Shown: positions 1 to 12,425 of the stretch, one piece after another
Layout of the letters: each line of letters starts with the position of its first letter
How positions within the stretch are numbered: position 1 is the stretch's first letter
From: Ziziphus jujuba
Taxonomy: Eukaryota; Streptophyta; Magnoliopsida; Rosales; Rhamnaceae
Length of the DNA stretch: 64,000 bases
Direction: 5' to 3'
Assembly: GCF_031755915.1 (NCBI RefSeq)
Contig: NC_083383.1
Span: forward strand, 30,007,501-30,071,500
Translations under genes and position numbers: made by a program
Notes under the pieces: model-generated
Database searches by the model: none
Told to the model about the DNA's origin: nothing
Seen by the model: the letters and a program-made list of their open reading frames with translations, nothing else

Positions 1-434
1 AATGCGTGGAAATGGGATCAAACTTTGCCCGTAAGTTGGTAGCTTGACAGAGGAGCCTTTCAAGCCAGAGTTAGCAGGTTGCTTTACTCCTCTTTCTGTG
101 GATGCACCACATAAATAAATAATTCCATCAATATAAATTTACCACAAAGTTTGAACTAAATTAAAGGAAAATTTATGTATAATTCAACCGAACTTTTAAA
201 GGAAAACTTTTAAATATTTAATCAGAATAAAAAAAAATTAATAATAAGCTACTAGCTAGTAGTAATGTTAAACTAAAAGGGAAAGGATGCATAACATTTG
301 GAAGGTATAGGAATTAATTCAGCACTATATACCATTGTTAGGCAAGGCAGCAGACACAGCATAGAGCATGAGCAGGATAGCTGGGATATTGTTGCCATTG
401 CAATGACTTTGGAGGAAGACTTTGTGAAACTCAT
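1..434 (-). pseudogene. Small secreted-protein-like gene, locus 1 (frameshifted, runs off window start)
   Basis: Minus-strand gene remnant with two visible exons. Exon 1 (434-333) starts MSFTKSSSKVIAMAT and ends at a donor (AATG/GTATAT). After a frameshift near its middle, the other frame continues as a hydrophobic AILLMLYAVSAALPNN leader, so a small indel splits one signal-peptide-like segment. Exon 2 (95 to below 1) follows an acceptor (CCACAG) and stays open in the matching phase (phase 1) for 31 codons, reading RGVKQPANSGLKGSSVK..., then leaves the window. The TATA-like element upstream is changed to TATCAATA. The leader matches loci at 3.6, 9.6 and 39 kb. The role is unknown; a secreted small protein is inferred from the leader only. 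Confidence 0.4.
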
Positions 435-630
435 TATTTGCTTTATGGATATGTGCAAGATCGATGAAGGGTGTGATGCTATTGATAGGAAAATTTTCGA
501 ACTAGTACGTACCGGAAATAAATATATTTGTTGAGCTAGGACCGGAAATAGATATATTTGGTGGGAGAAAAGTAATGAAAAGTTGATTATCTTCTTATCC
601 AAAAGAAAAGTCTTGGTCTTCCTGCAAAGC

Positions 631-632
<2 letters not shown>

Positions 633-678
<46 letters not shown>
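633..678. repeat. (AT)n microsatellite
   Basis: About 23 AT units, just upstream (on the minus strand) of small-gene locus 1. The flank beyond it (about 675-812) is repeated at 10360-10490 beside locus 3, so the duplicated unit includes this upstream flank. Confidence 0.95.
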
Positions 679-685
<7 letters not shown>

Positions 686-689
686 ATAT

Positions 690-1550
690 ATGAGTAAGTA
701 TAGTACTTGTTAGTACATTTATGATATTGAAAATTGAAATTTGAGAAATATAATAAATATTATCTAAAATAGATAAATTTTGAACTGTGTAATTAGTTTT
801 TATTTTTGTTCAAAGTGAAGGTAGTTGGTGGCTGGAATTAGATGAAACAGTAATGATTTGGTTAGGCATTAAAAGGATTTGGGATGATCCCATTCAGATC
901 CATGGAGCTGGGGAAAATTTTCTCAGATTTGGGAGAAAAAATTGATATTTTGGGAGTTGTTCCTTGATAGGCATACTTCTCAATATTTATATAGAATTTT
1001 GAATCACTAACAGATAAAAATCAATAATTTGGATACTAATATAAAATTGATGTTGTAGAAAGAGAAAAGCCAATGCAGAATGAAGAGGAGGATTGCCTCA
1101 CCATGAAATTGTAGGCATTGAGATACTCATTTTTGATGTTATAGAAAGAAGACAGCACAAGGCAGCTCAATTATTATTATTTTTTTTCTCTAGCCAAAAG
1201 TTTGAAAAGAAGAGCTCAATTGGATGCGGAGAAAGAAGTGCATTTGTTGGTACTTATAAGGTAAATTAACTTGGATTAATTTAGGTGTGGTTTGGTAACA
1301 TGTTAACTTTCGTTTTTGATTTTTTTTTCCACCTAATTATATATAATTTGTTTACTTTAAATATTTAATTAAAAATATTTGAGTCCTTTTAACATCTTTA
1401 ATAATTATAAATTTGAAAGAATTAAAAAATGAAAAAAAAAAAAGAAAACATAAGAGATCAAATTGATGTAATATACAGAAACATTAATGAGCATGAAAAT
1501 TAAACACAATTAAATTTAAAAAAAAAAATTAGCATGTAACGAAATGGCAA
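690..1550. other. AT-rich intergenic stretch
   Basis: Only A/T-rich DNA and short poly-A/poly-T tracts are seen. No open frame with recognisable protein character, no paired inverted ends, no RNA gene. Confidence 0.6.
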
Positions 1551-1578
1551 CTTAGTCATAGATATTTTTAAAACTTAC

Positions 1579-1875
1579 CGAACCTTCAATAATTGAATGG
1601 AAATAGAGCATGGAGTTTGAGACGACCATTAAATAATTGGAATAATTGACGAGGAGACAGTGTCTGAATATTGGTTTTTCCTTGTATTTCTTGATTAACG
1701 GATCCATTAGGATTAGAAAACTGGGGTGTCGATATATTGTCTGTCTCCAAATACTGCCCCATTTTCTGCCCCACCAGCCAAACGATGTCAAGTCAGTATT
1801 GAAATAGAAGAGGGATCTGCACCACGTATCCACCCTTTTGTGCAAAATTTTCGTTCTATTTTCTGAAGTTACCAA
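1579..1875 (-). pseudogene. Possible degenerate exon of an unidentified gene
   Basis: Two overlapping minus-strand frames cross this stretch. One (1774-1586) has protein-like composition, including TPQFSNPNGSVNQEIQGK and LSPRQLFQLFNG, but stops just before a good donor (TTCG/GTAAGT, boundary at 1579). The other frame is open to that donor. The pattern suits an old exon with a frameshift. No family was recognised. Confidence 0.2.
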
Positions 1876-1879
1876 AATA

Positions 1880-3530
1880 ACCTCTTACACTTTCGTTCAC
1901 AATGTCACCTATTTTATTTTGTACAAAATAGCTTTGCTTTATTCCAAGACTAATTAATAAATAGTTAAACAAAAATAGAGAAAAAGGAAAACAGTGCTTA
2001 ATTAGCATTATTATTGTTTCCATGGCGTAACTAATTTTCTTCTGCATGTGTTTATTGTCACTATTGCATACTAGTCAATAGAGGTTTCCTCTATTGACCA
2101 TAAGCATAGGTCACTGTCAGCACGGCACAATCACTGGCCAATTTATGTTATGCTTTTCTTCATCCATGGTTCGATTGGTATAACGATTATCATCACTTTA
2201 GAATTTCCAAATGTTTTTCCCTTTTACCTTTGAGGACATGCCAAGGGCTCGTCTCAAATATTTTAATGGTCATAGGTATAGAAATTTTGGTTCTGGGACA
2301 CATTAAACAAAGATTTGGTGTAAAATTTCGTGTTCCTTTACATTGGATTGTCAGAAATGGAGTGTTTTCCCACAGGTCCTATGGGGAGCAGCACTATTCT
2401 ATAATCGTACGTCAAGGCTGTCAAGCACAATGCACACCATGCTCTAGTGATGCGTGGATACGTCCCTCCATTTATATTAAATGACAATTTCTTAATCCCC
2501 ATCCAATACCAAAAAATAAAAATTGATGATAATTTTTTATTGTTCGAATAATTAAAAACTTAATTTGCGTTCAACTTATGTGGTTGTATCAATCTTCGAA
2601 GCCCATGACCTGAAACTATCCAGGCCTACAATTATATCACATTTTATTTTATTTTATTTTAGTTTCTTTCAGTATAGTACAGGTCCTTTAAAGAAAGCTC
2701 GGGCCGAAAATTTTCGTAGTTGTTCACTTTCTGCTCGAACTCCTTAGAAACATATATAAAAAATAAAAAAAGAAAAATTTCTAAATAAATTTTAGAATTC
2801 TATATTTTGGATAGATTGTAAATTGAACTTTTAAAATTTAAAATATTTCACTTTAAATTTTTAATTTACAATTTGTATTATATCAATTTTCAAATTGACA
2901 AATGAAAAATTTTAAAATTGAAAAAATTGACTAACTTTTTTAAATTTACAAAAAAGAAAAAGAAAAAACTGATTGATGAGAAAACTAATTAATTTTTTTT
3001 AATTTTTTAAAATTTGTATCAGTCAATTTAAAAATTAATTTTGAAATTGAACTAATATAAAATAAATTGTAAATTGAGGTTCTAATGGAAAACACTTTAA
3101 ATTTAAAGGCTTAGATATGCAATTTAGCCAAAGCAAAGGATAATAAAATAAAATTAACCCAATAACCAAATTGGATCCCATTTCAAAATCATCCAAAACT
3201 GCAAAAGAATTGATCAGAAGGAGTCCTTTCTCGGTAAAAGAGTCTGCATCATCTTCTCTCAAGTTAGGAAAATATTAAGATTTAAATTTCAGTTCGTTGA
3301 CGTTCTTAAATTTCAAATTAAAGATATTACTTTTTTATGATAAATAATTAAAATGTTATTTTTAGTAATTAAGGAGATGACATTTTGATTGGCTATGATT
3401 GATGTATGTATAAAAATTTGTACTCACAACTACAACAAAGTTTTTAGCTTAATTATTAAATTAATTGCAAAGAAGCTGGAAAACTTGAAAAATTCACGAA
3501 TTAAACAAAATTAATAAAGATTAAAATATA
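1880..3530. other. Intergenic stretch without a recognisable gene
   Basis: An 84-codon plus-strand frame at 2230-2484 and a 75-codon minus frame at 3035-3262 are present but resemble no family I know. The latter lies downstream of locus 2, with an acceptor-like GATGATGCAG near 3238, and could hold its second exon, but nothing proves this. The rest is A/T-rich. Confidence 0.4.
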
Positions 3531-3535
3531 TATAC

Positions 3536-3635
3536 CATTGTAAGGCATGGCACTAGACACTACACAAAGTATGGGGAGGATGGCTGCTAATGAAGTTTTC
3601 ATTGCAGTGACTTTGGAAGACTTTGAGACACTCAT
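3536..3635 (-). CDS. Small secreted-protein-like gene, locus 2, exon 1
   Basis: Intact first exon of 33 codons plus one base on the minus strand: MSVSKSSKVTAMKTSLAAIL followed by PILCVVSSAMPYN, then donor AATG/GTATAT (phase 1, as in locus 1). It has a short basic N-terminus, a hydrophobic core and an SSA end, the layout of a signal peptide. A TATA box (3685-3692) lies about 50 bp upstream. The second exon was not identified. The start was chosen because this ATG is shared with loci 1, 3 and 5. Confidence 0.45.
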
Positions 3636-3684
3636 TTTGTTTGATGGATACATACGCAACATCCATGAAGTGTCTGATCGATGC

Positions 3685-3692
3685 TATTTATA
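3685..3692 (-). promoter_or_regulatory. TATA box of small-gene locus 2
   Basis: Reads TATAAATA on the minus strand, about 50 bp before the exon 1 ATG. The same word sits before the genes at 16.1 kb (16237-16244), 22.6 kb (22625-22632) and 39.1 kb (39186-39193). At loci 1 and 3 it is mutated. Confidence 0.6.
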
Positions 3693-4639
3693 GGCTAACT
3701 TGGAAGTAATTAATACGTACCATTAACAAATAATATGGTTGGATAAAAGTCATGGTCCTTATGGAAAACTTATCATTATCTTTAAATTATTTGTATTTAT
3801 TTTCATTTGGGAAAGGTAAGTCTTGGTCCTCCTTTCTAAGCGACTATTTGAAACCTACTGTTTTATTTATTTATTTTTTTAAATTGTATGTGCTTGCTAG
3901 CTACTGGCTAGGTTGAAAGTCTTGGTACAATTATACAATTATTCAAGATAGATTAATTATAGTCCCTACGCTACGTTCTCGTGGTCTCTACGGGTTGTTG
4001 TCTTATCCGAGGTTTGATGGAAAAGGTATTGTTTCTATTATAAATTTTTTTATTATTTTTTTGTGCAGAATTTGAAAGAAGAAGAAGAGGAGGTTTTTAT
4101 TTTTCAACCGTGGAAGAAATTGAAACAATGTTTAGCAAAGCGTTTATAACTTACAACCGATGAATGCTAAGCAGCAACAATAAACAAAACTACTCAGAAA
4201 TACAGTTTTACTTGAAGAGATCAATGATACAATTTTACCGCATCAGGTAAATCTAAACCAAGCTAGTCCAATTCTCATTAATTCAAAGCTCTTGGAGCTT
4301 TAGTCCGTACAACAATGATGATTGATGGACCAAATAGCAAAGCAAGCAACATCGAGGAAGGAGACGATCGAGCTGCTTTTGTACTAATCAAACTAATCCA
4401 AAACGATATAGTTTGGACTAATGGTCTTGACCATGTGTCATTCGATACACATCTGGCCAATCACACGAGATTTAGGGGTGTTTGTTCCATCAGACTAGCC
4501 AGGTCAGGACTGACCACAATCCAGTCGCAGTCCGATGTTTGGGAAGCAAAATTGGAGAAGGGGTAATTTATTCCGTTTGCATAGCTTATCCCACTCAAAG
4601 GGGATTGACTTGACCAAACTTAACCCTTCGGTCACGCTT

Positions 4640-5690
4640 ATCCCAGCTCTCTTCGAAGCAGCTCTCTTCCTCCAGTGAAGGTGTCTCTAGCCGGACCATT
4701 TTCCGCATCTCTCCGATTTCTCGCGGGACCGTTCTTCGTATCTATCCAATTTGAGAACACCGGTGAGTACTGTTCTACTTCTTCAATCCGTTCATTTTCC
4801 TTCTTGTTCTTCTTCTGCGTTCTTCTTCTTCTTTTTCTTGTTCTTTGGTTTTCATTTGATTTCTTTATCAACAAAATTAGAGCTTTGATTTGTTTTCATG
4901 TGATTTCTTTATGTAAACTATATCTTTTATCTTCAATCCTACTTGAGACATGATCCTGTATTTATTTATTTGTTGTTTTTTTTTTTTTTCTGCTTTTGTT
5001 GCTTAAGTTGGTATCTGACCAAGCAGTTCATCTGCATGTATGTAATCTCTAAATGTTATTATTGCAGGCTTAAGGATTCTACCATTGCAGAACCATGTCT
5101 TAGGTATTACAATCAGAACGACATTCCAAAAGTTCTGCAAGTGCTTTGTTCCTCTTCACAACATGTAAATTTATACTTGGAGGTGCGCCAGGCAATTTTG
5201 CGACATTGGGATATTCCTGTAAGTGTCCTGTCTCTTCCAGATATGACTGAAAGTGATAAAAAGTTGGTAGTGATAAAGGAAAATGCAAACTTTCCTACCC
5301 TTTCACTTCTTTCTCTCAAGAGAAACACTAATAGTATTAATACAGTTGACCCTAAAAAACATGGATATTCTGTAAATGAAAGTAATGAAGGTAATGTCAC
5401 AACATCACTTCATACCTATTGTCATATAACTCAAGATGATCTTCCTGGTTCTCAAAGCAATGGCAACACGAAACAACAGCAGTGCATGCTAAATATGAAG
5501 CTACCTAAGGGGAATGTGTCAACAAGTTCAGCTAGTCAGCAAGCTAATCCAGCTGCCTCTTCCCACCAAAGTTACGTGAACATGTCAAATAAAGTAGAGA
5601 GGGATGAAATAGAGAGGGATAAAATATATAAATTTACTAGTTTTTTTTTATGTTTCCATTGTATATTTACAAGTTACAAACCAAATTGAA
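4640..5690 (+). pseudogene. Fragment of a PTM-like DDT-domain gene
   Basis: From an acceptor (TTATTGCAG, exon from 5068) the frame reads LKDSTIAEPCLRYYNQNDIP, KVLQVLCSSSQHVNLYLEVR and QAILRHWDIPVSVL, then a polar Ser/Asn-rich stretch to about 5600. From memory this matches the segment after the DDT/WHIM region of plant DDT-domain chromatin proteins of the PTM group (homeodomain-PHD-like nuclear factors). The family protein is well over 1000 residues, and only about 180 are here. Upstream, 4640-4762 looks like a GC-richer leader ending in a donor (CCG/GTGAGT), so the remnant may keep or have acquired a 5' exon. Homology fades after about 5600 and the frame stops at 5687-5689. It is a truncated copy or captured fragment, not a working gene. 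Confidence 0.6.
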
Positions 5691-5859
5691 CTCACTAGAA
5701 AGCAGGGTATGACTATAATAGGGACAGAATTCCACATAAAAAAGGCAGGTATAGATTTTTTGCTTGCAATTAATTGTGGTACAAATAGATCTATAGCTGA
5801 GCAAGGGACAAGTTGAAATAGAAAAGTTGCACATGGAATTATATATACATTATGGAATA

Positions 5860-7175
5860 CTCAAGGTTCAAAAAATCGGTATCGATGGAAATATCAAGAA
5901 TTTAAAATATAGAAATTTTCATAAAAATATTGAAAAATATAAAATATCGATAAAAAATTATGAAAATTTGTTTTTAAAAATAGAATTTTTTATTGAAACT
6001 TTAGAATTAGCTTATTTAATCCATCAATTATCAAATTGATGTAAAACTTGTCAAAATATTGAATGAATGTTATATTTTTCTTAGCGAATTGATTTATAAT
6101 AAATATTAATGACCATAAATAAACTATTATTAATAAAAATATATCAAAAATACATATATGATAAAATTATTTATTAACTAAAATATTTAAAATTATTATT
6201 ACAATTATATTGTAGTTCATAAATGTCATCTTAGTACTATATAAAACTTCTGGATGGGAAAATCATATGTTTCTTCCTCATTTTGATTTTGAGATGTAAA
6301 ATGTGAGAAGTAATTATGAAAAGATGTATCTCATTGATAATTTTGCATATAATTATTAATATGCCAATCATATGGATGTTGCATTATTGGTTGACAATGT
6401 GCATAACTATTACTCTCTTATGTTTGACTTTGAGATGGTACCCATGCGTTGCTACTTGATGACATTTCATAAATATCTATTGAATAAGGGTTATGAAAAT
6501 GAGTTCCAACTCTCATTGATTCAAAATTCATAGAAATCGAATCATCTTCCTGTTGTGACATTTCCATGTATATGTTTCATCATCTATTTACTCACATTTG
6601 TAAAACAGATATTTCTAGTAATAAGATTTTTCATGTTCAAAAATATAATCCACAATCTTTATATTTTTACTTTATCGATATTCAATATGTATAACTTATT
6701 AATGTTATTCAATTCAATTCATTCTATTTTGCTTATATCACTAAATGTTTAAAAGGCAATTAAAGGGTAAAAAAACAATCAATAAAATTAATTTGATAAA
6801 AAAATTTATTAAATATCAAAAATATTTATGATTTTTTTAAAAAAAAATTAAAATATTTCATGGATATTTTTGAAATTTCAATGAAAATTTCAGAAATTTT
6901 CATGGAAATTATAAATTTTTTAATCACATTGTTAAGGATTTAATGTGAATATTTTTATAGAAATTTCCATGAAAATTTTGGTGAAATTTCAGAAATTTTA
7001 ATGGATATTATAAAAATTCTATCCATTTTCATTTGGAATCTAAATTTTATTTCGACTCCTTAAAAAATAAAAATTTTGAGAAAATTTCAGATATTTTAAA
7101 CCATAATCTAAATTTTATTTCAATCTCTTAAAAAATGAAAATTTTGAGAAAATTTCGAATATTTTAAACCATGTA
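5860..7175 (+). mobile_element. Dispersed 1.3-kb AT-rich repeat, copy 1
   Basis: The left end (TTCAAAAAATCGGTATCGAT) and the inner and right parts recur in inverted orientation at 51310-52616 and in the same orientation at 11936-13760. The middle (6240-6540) and its counterparts look like a decayed reading frame rich in Ser, Asn, Tyr and Gln codons when read on the minus strand. That suggests the tail of a transposase, possibly hAT-type, but no catalytic motif is visible. Many short inverted words (GGAAATTTCC-like) fill the right half. Confidence 0.55.
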
Positions 7176-7179
7176 TACT

Positions 7180-8160
7180 ATTGTTTTGAAGTTTCAAATG
7201 GCTGACGTGTTATATTTTATTAAATTTGTAATTATGTCAAATTATATAATTTGTTCAATAGTCACTCTTGTAACTATATAACAATTACATCTACCAAAAA
7301 CTATACAACAATTACATATATTATTATTTTTACATCTATCAAGTCAGTTTACTTTGAACAATAATTCGTGCTGTCTTATTTTCATCTTTAAAAAATAAAA
7401 ATAAAAAAATAAAAAAAAACTTAATGAAACTTCTTGAATAATATCATCATTAGGTTCCAAGTTATATATATATATATATATGATTTTGCATCATTGAGTT
7501 CCACAAATGTGTATAAATATATTCAAAATAAAATAAAAATGTGTTTTTGCCATTTTACGAAAAAGAAAACAAAAAGTATTGCTATGTATGATGTGGAGAT
7601 AGATATTCTCTATGTGATCAACAAGCTCTTTATTAAATATGAATGTTAACTTCTTCTTTTTTTATAATTTTTAGTTAATTATTATTTGTGACTTACGATG
7701 TCATAATTTTATTTTAATTGCTTTTTAAAATAATATATTAATGTAATTTGTGAGTGTAAAAAAAAATTACAATTGTTTGTAAATATATATATATAATATT
7801 TATAATTCTAGTTATAAATATCTTTTAAGTTATTTTTATTTTTAATTAATCATTATTTATGAAATACTATGTTATAAATTTTAATTAATTGTTATTTATA
7901 AAATATTATGTTATAATTTAATTTTAATTTATTTTTAAAATTATATATTAATATAATTTATAGATGTAAAAAAAATATTAAAATTTTGTATGTAAATATA
8001 AATATACAATTTTACAATTTTAATTAAACATAAGATTTTTTTATAAATATAAATATATAATTTAATTTTTTTATTTTTAAAAATAATTATTTTAAATAAG
8101 TACAAAATAGTTAAGTCCAAAATAATTCTACACCAAATATGAAATAATAACCGTCCCAAA
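7180..8160. other. Very AT-rich stretch, no gene seen
   Basis: Contains (TA)n at 7464-7481 and short repeated words such as ATTATTTATGAAATA around 7850-7910. No coding or RNA features. Confidence 0.6.
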
Positions 8161-8287
8161 TACAGCTCTACCCTATTCTATTCTGTCTAATTCTATGCGA
8201 TCCAATCCTAATCTATTTTATCCTATCCAAACCTATTTTATCCCATCTAGCCGGTCTGCATCTGTCCTGTATACCAAACAGACCCTT
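8160..8287. mobile_element. One end of a PIF/Harbinger-like element (Tourist-type MITE)
   Basis: Read on the minus strand from 8287, it begins GGGTCTGTTTGGTATACAGG after TTAA, the classic terminal sequence and T-A-A target type of PIF/Harbinger elements. A polypyrimidine subterminal run with CTATTTTATCC-like words follows. The opposite end was not found, so it is probably truncated. Confidence 0.45.
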
Positions 8288-8289
8288 AA

Positions 8290-8985
8290 TGACGTGGCTG
8301 CCATTAACTCACGTGATGCTGCACAAAAGCATCAATGACTCGTGGAAGACCAAAGCTCTCACGCGTACAGTAGCTAACGAACAAAACGACGCCGTAAAAC
8401 CAGAACAACGTTGACACATGGACCAATGAAGTTAAAAACTTAACAACGGTAATAAAGAAATTAATTCAACAAAGCCCTTTGCTCCCAAATTGAAGCTCGA
8501 CCAGAGCTTATTTGCAAAGTTGATTCTGGCCACCATTTATGCATTAGAATCGGTTACTTAGGATCAAACTCACGAACACAGTCTTCAGATTCTGTCCGTT
8601 TAGTCAGTCCACTTCTTCATACGTTTAACAATGTCAAAAATTATTATAGTTTCATGAATACGACATCGATTAAACATTTAATGATTTCACATAGTACAAC
8701 CGATATGGTGATACATAATTTTACACGGATAAGAGTACAAGTATGATATGTAGCTCTCCAACATTACAATACTCAGTACCACTATTACCAAAGACGTAAG
8801 ACAAAGTCTATTTATAAATTACCATATTATATGATTAAAACACACATAGCCAACTTTAACCGTATCTGCAGTCTAGTACAGACACAGCGATCTAGCTAGC
8901 ATGCATGTATTATTATCACCACACTGGCCACCGGGAAATAAGTAGTAGATTCGTTCGTAACTAGTTGTAATTTTCTCTGAACAAT
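8290..8985. other. Intergenic, promoter-like sequence
   Basis: Less AT-rich than its surroundings. Holds a G-box (CACGTG, 8310-8315) and other ACGT-type words, followed by (A/T)-rich DNA. It could be an upstream region of the small frame at 8989 or a remnant of another gene. Confidence 0.3.
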
Positions 8986-8988
8986 CTC

Positions 8989-9150
8989 ATGGCTTCAATG
9001 GTAGATAGCCTCTGTAAGGTGATGGTGGTAGTGGTGGTGATGGTTCATTGCCTCATCCTAACCCTCCTTGCAATTGGTCATACGAGTCTCTCTACCAACT
9101 TCTCCAGCTTCTTTAAAAGCTCTTTTATGTTGTTTCAAAAAATCTCTTAA
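8989..9150 (+). CDS. Possible small hydrophobic-leader protein (53 aa)
   Basis: An ATG frame reads MASMVDSLCKVMVVVVVMVH, then CLILTLLAIGHTSLSTNF, and stops after FQKIS. The hydrophobic stretch at residues 9-28 could be a signal peptide or membrane anchor. A +1 frame continues 70 more codons (to 9286), including SLNSRNGCSNCLTSPNGATK, so a frameshifted longer gene is possible. No family recognised. Confidence 0.25.
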   Translation: MASMVDSLCKVMVVVVVMVHCLILTLLAIGHTSLSTNFSSFFKSSFMLFQKIS

Positions 9151-9539
9151 TTCTCGTAATGGTTGCAGCAACTGTCTAACTTCTCCTAATGGTGCCACCA
9201 AATTTCGTTCGAAAATTGGTGGTGTCAGAGTCAGCTGGTTGGTTTTGGTTGTAGTGATACAAAGGATTTACTTGTTACTAATCTAGGTTAGCCCCTATTC
9301 TTCTTATTCTTCTTTAGATTTCTTGTTTCATTCAAATAATATAATAAATCGAGTCAATACGGAGGAAATAAATACATTTCCATACTATTAAGTAAGTGAA
9401 ATATATAGAACATACTCGCGGGAGCATGTTACGTTACTTCACTTATTATTCACAATTAATAACTATTTTAATTATAATAATTAAATATGTAAGTTTATTG
9501 ATCTCTTTGAAGTTATTTTCCAAATTATAATACAGGAGG

Positions 9540-9663
9540 CATGAGTGTTGCGAAACATGAATAAACTAGATAGTAGACACAGCACAGAGCATGAGCAGGA
9601 TAGGATCGCTGCTAATACCGTTGCCATTGCAATGACTTTGGAGGAAGACTTTGTGAAACTCAT
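9540..9663 (-). pseudogene. Small secreted-protein-like gene, locus 3 (frameshifted)
   Basis: Begins MSFTKSSSKVIAMATVLAAI like loci 1 and 2. A 5-bp tandem duplication (ATCCT twice, around 9599-9608) then shifts the frame. In the other frame the leader continues ILLMLCAVSTI and hits a stop. The donor seen in loci 1 and 2 is not preserved. Upstream DNA to about 10490 matches locus 1, showing the two arose by duplication. Confidence 0.5.
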
Positions 9664-9920
9664 TTTTTGCTTTATGGATATATGCAAGATCGATGAAGGG
9701 TGTGATGCTATTTATTGGAAAATTTTCGAACTAGTTCGTACCGGAAATAAATATTTTTGGTTGGAGAAAAGTAATGAAAAGTTGATCATCTTTTTAATTA
9801 CTTTTTTTTTTTTTTTAAAATCCGAAAAGATGAATCTTGGTCTTCCTGCAAAGCAATTAATGTGAATCTCCGGTTTTTTTTTTTTTTTTCCCCTAATAGT
9901 TAGTAGCCAGATTCAAAGTC

Positions 9921-9922
<2 letters not shown>

Positions 9923-9975
<53 letters not shown>
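9923..9975. repeat. Compound (TA)n(GA)n microsatellite
   Basis: About 15 TA units run directly into about 11 GA units. It sits at the position where locus 1 has its own (AT)n tract, so it is probably the same repeat diverged after duplication. Confidence 0.9.
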
Positions 9976-10100
9976 TTTTGTTATAACATCTGGAAGCCTT
10001 CGGTATCAAGGATATTGCCCGACGAAAAACATGTAATTCACCCGTTATATAGGGTAATTTCTAAGACTTCACAGGATCAATAATATAGGACAATTGCCGC

Positions 10101-10133
10101 TTTTTGTTTTTTTTTTTTTTTTTTTTTTTTTTT
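10101..10133. repeat. Poly-T tract
   Basis: Near-pure run of about 30 T, within DNA present at locus 3 but not at locus 1, so it marks an insertion after their duplication. Confidence 0.85.
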
Positions 10134-10499
10134 GGCTGTCGATAAGAGTATAATAAAGAGATTTTTTTATTCATTAGCATTGACTTTTTTCCTCTTTTCT
10201 TTTGTTTTTTTTTGGCGGTTGGTAGCCGAGAACAAACCAAGGATAAAAATATAGATATTGATTAAAATATAAAAGTTCCAATTTTATGAAAATTTCCATG
10301 GATAGGTGAATGTGAAAGGAAATTTTGGAAAACTATTATATATTATATATATATATATATATATGTATAAGTAAATATAGTGCTTGTTAGTTTATTTATG
10401 ATATTGAAAATTGAAAATTGAGAAATATGATAACTATTATCTAAAATACATATATAAATTTTAAATTATGCAAATTACTTTTTATTTTTATTAAAAATA

Positions 10500-11930
10500 G
10501 ATTAAAAAAAAGAACTACAAATAATTGGTAATCAAACAACCAATATGGACATTAATAACATATTTACCGATAACTATTGATAAATATAATATTTTTTTTG
10601 ATATTTTCATAAGAATCTACTTTTTTTTTTAATTTTCGTCGATAATTGTCGATATCATCGAGAATTATCAATAATTTTGATATTTCTATTGATATTGATG
10701 ATAAACAAAAGTTACCATTTATCAATATTGAATCTATGATGGATATATTCTATCCCTTATTATTGATATCGAATATTAAAAAATATATATAAAAATATCA
10801 ACGAAAATATCAATAATATTATAGATATTTAGATCCATTTCAGAAAGAACATTTTTTTTTTATTATTCATTACCATCAATGATAAATATTAACAAAATGC
10901 TGCATTTTACATTATGGTTGTTAAATTAATATTTATTTAAAATGTAAATCTTTTTTTACCCTTTAAAAATAAATTCTATTGAAAAAATGACACGTTAGCA
11001 CTAGTGTGAAACGGTGTCAGCCATAGTACCAACAATTATCACTAGGAAATAGGAATGACGAATGGATATTTTTACTTTTTACCGGACGGAGCCTAATGCT
11101 CAGCTTCATTCATTCGGCTATGCCTAATGCTCAACTTCATTCATTCGGCTGTCATGATTTTGTTTTGGAAAAAGCTTTAATTAATACACCGCGAGCCGCG
11201 AGGGAAGAAGGGGGATACACACCTTGGTGATTGTTAGATTTTTTTTATTATATTAGAAAAATAAATAGTCATTTAAAAAAAAATCTTCAATATGTTTATT
11301 TGAACATCCTATCAAGCTGATATAATAATAATAATTAAAAAAAAAATTTACATTGTCAAAGTGATCTTTTATTTAAGGAGGCTCATCAAACATTGTAAAA
11401 TTTCTTTAAAAGCAAAATTTTTTTCAAAATGTCAATTTTTTTAAAAAAAATAATAATAAAATATATGTTATTAATTAATAGTTATAAATAGCTTTTTACA
11501 TATAGAAAATAATTTAAAATAGAATGTATGTTTATGTCATTTAAATTTTGACAATAATCTATATTCTTTATTAGAGATATTCTAAGATCACTGTTTTATT
11601 TTATTTTATTTTTTGAATAAAGGCCAATGCTTTAGCTCCATGTTTATTATTAATTATTATAATAAAACACACCAAATTGGAATACGAGACTAAACTGAAG
11701 TAGAATGGAAAATTTGAAGTCTACGTCCCGTCAAATTTGACTAAATTTAAAATAAGTCTAATTTAATTTATTTAGAATTAAAATATATATTTCAATCCAA
11801 TTCAAACCACTTCTTTGTTCAAACAAAACCCAAAAAATACAAAATAATTAAGAAAGCTTTTGAATTTGGTCCTGTAAATATCCCACATGATCATAACCAA
11901 GATTCTAAAAGTCAGGATCCACGAAAATAA
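10500..11930. other. AT-rich intergenic with repeat remnants
   Basis: 10540-10870 holds short words also found in the dispersed 1.3-kb repeat (ATCGATATT-like). 11230-11580 resembles the MITE family of 48.1-49.5 kb (TATTAGAAAAATAAATAGTC and similar). No gene seen. Confidence 0.4.
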
Positions 11931-12416
11931 GCAAAGGTTTAAAATACAGATTTGATATTTTTCTTGGTAATGATGTATAGTAAGAGCTAAAGGTTATAAG
12001 TATATTATTATAAAAAATATATCCAAAAAAATTTATTTGATAAAAATATTTATTAATAAAGCTATATAAAATAGTTATTACAATTATATTATATGTTATA
12101 AAATACCATCTTAATATTACAAAAATTTTGAATGGTAGAAAATTATTAATCCTTTACTCATCCTCATTTTAAGAGTGATTATTAAAAATTATATCTCCTT
12201 GATAATTTTGTAAATAATTTTTTATATACCAACTACATAAGTCTTGAATTAAATGAAGCTATCTTGGTTGATAATTGTTTTATGATATTGCCTTTAATGA
12301 TTGAGTTTAAAACGGTATCTATGAATTATAACTTAATAACATTCCATAATAAGTCATCTAGCTACATTTGCAGAGAATATACTCTTTACACATCATTATA
12401 ATATTTATCTATTGTA

Positions 12417-12425
12417 TAATATTTA
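12417..12425. repeat. Target-site duplication (left) of the 12.4-kb element
   Basis: TAATATTTA, repeated exactly at 13400-13408 on the other side of the element. Nine bases is the usual Mutator-type duplication length. Confidence 0.75.

Noticed and set aside
298..534. Plus-strand frame MEGIGINSALY... (78 aa) and its relative at 9545-9865
   Set aside because: They look conserved with each other, but only because the whole locus is duplicated. The minus strand has the TATA box, leader and donor shared with three further loci.
5100..5400. Minus-strand frames over the PTM-like fragment
   Set aside because: Antisense shadows; the plus frame carries the recognisable homology.
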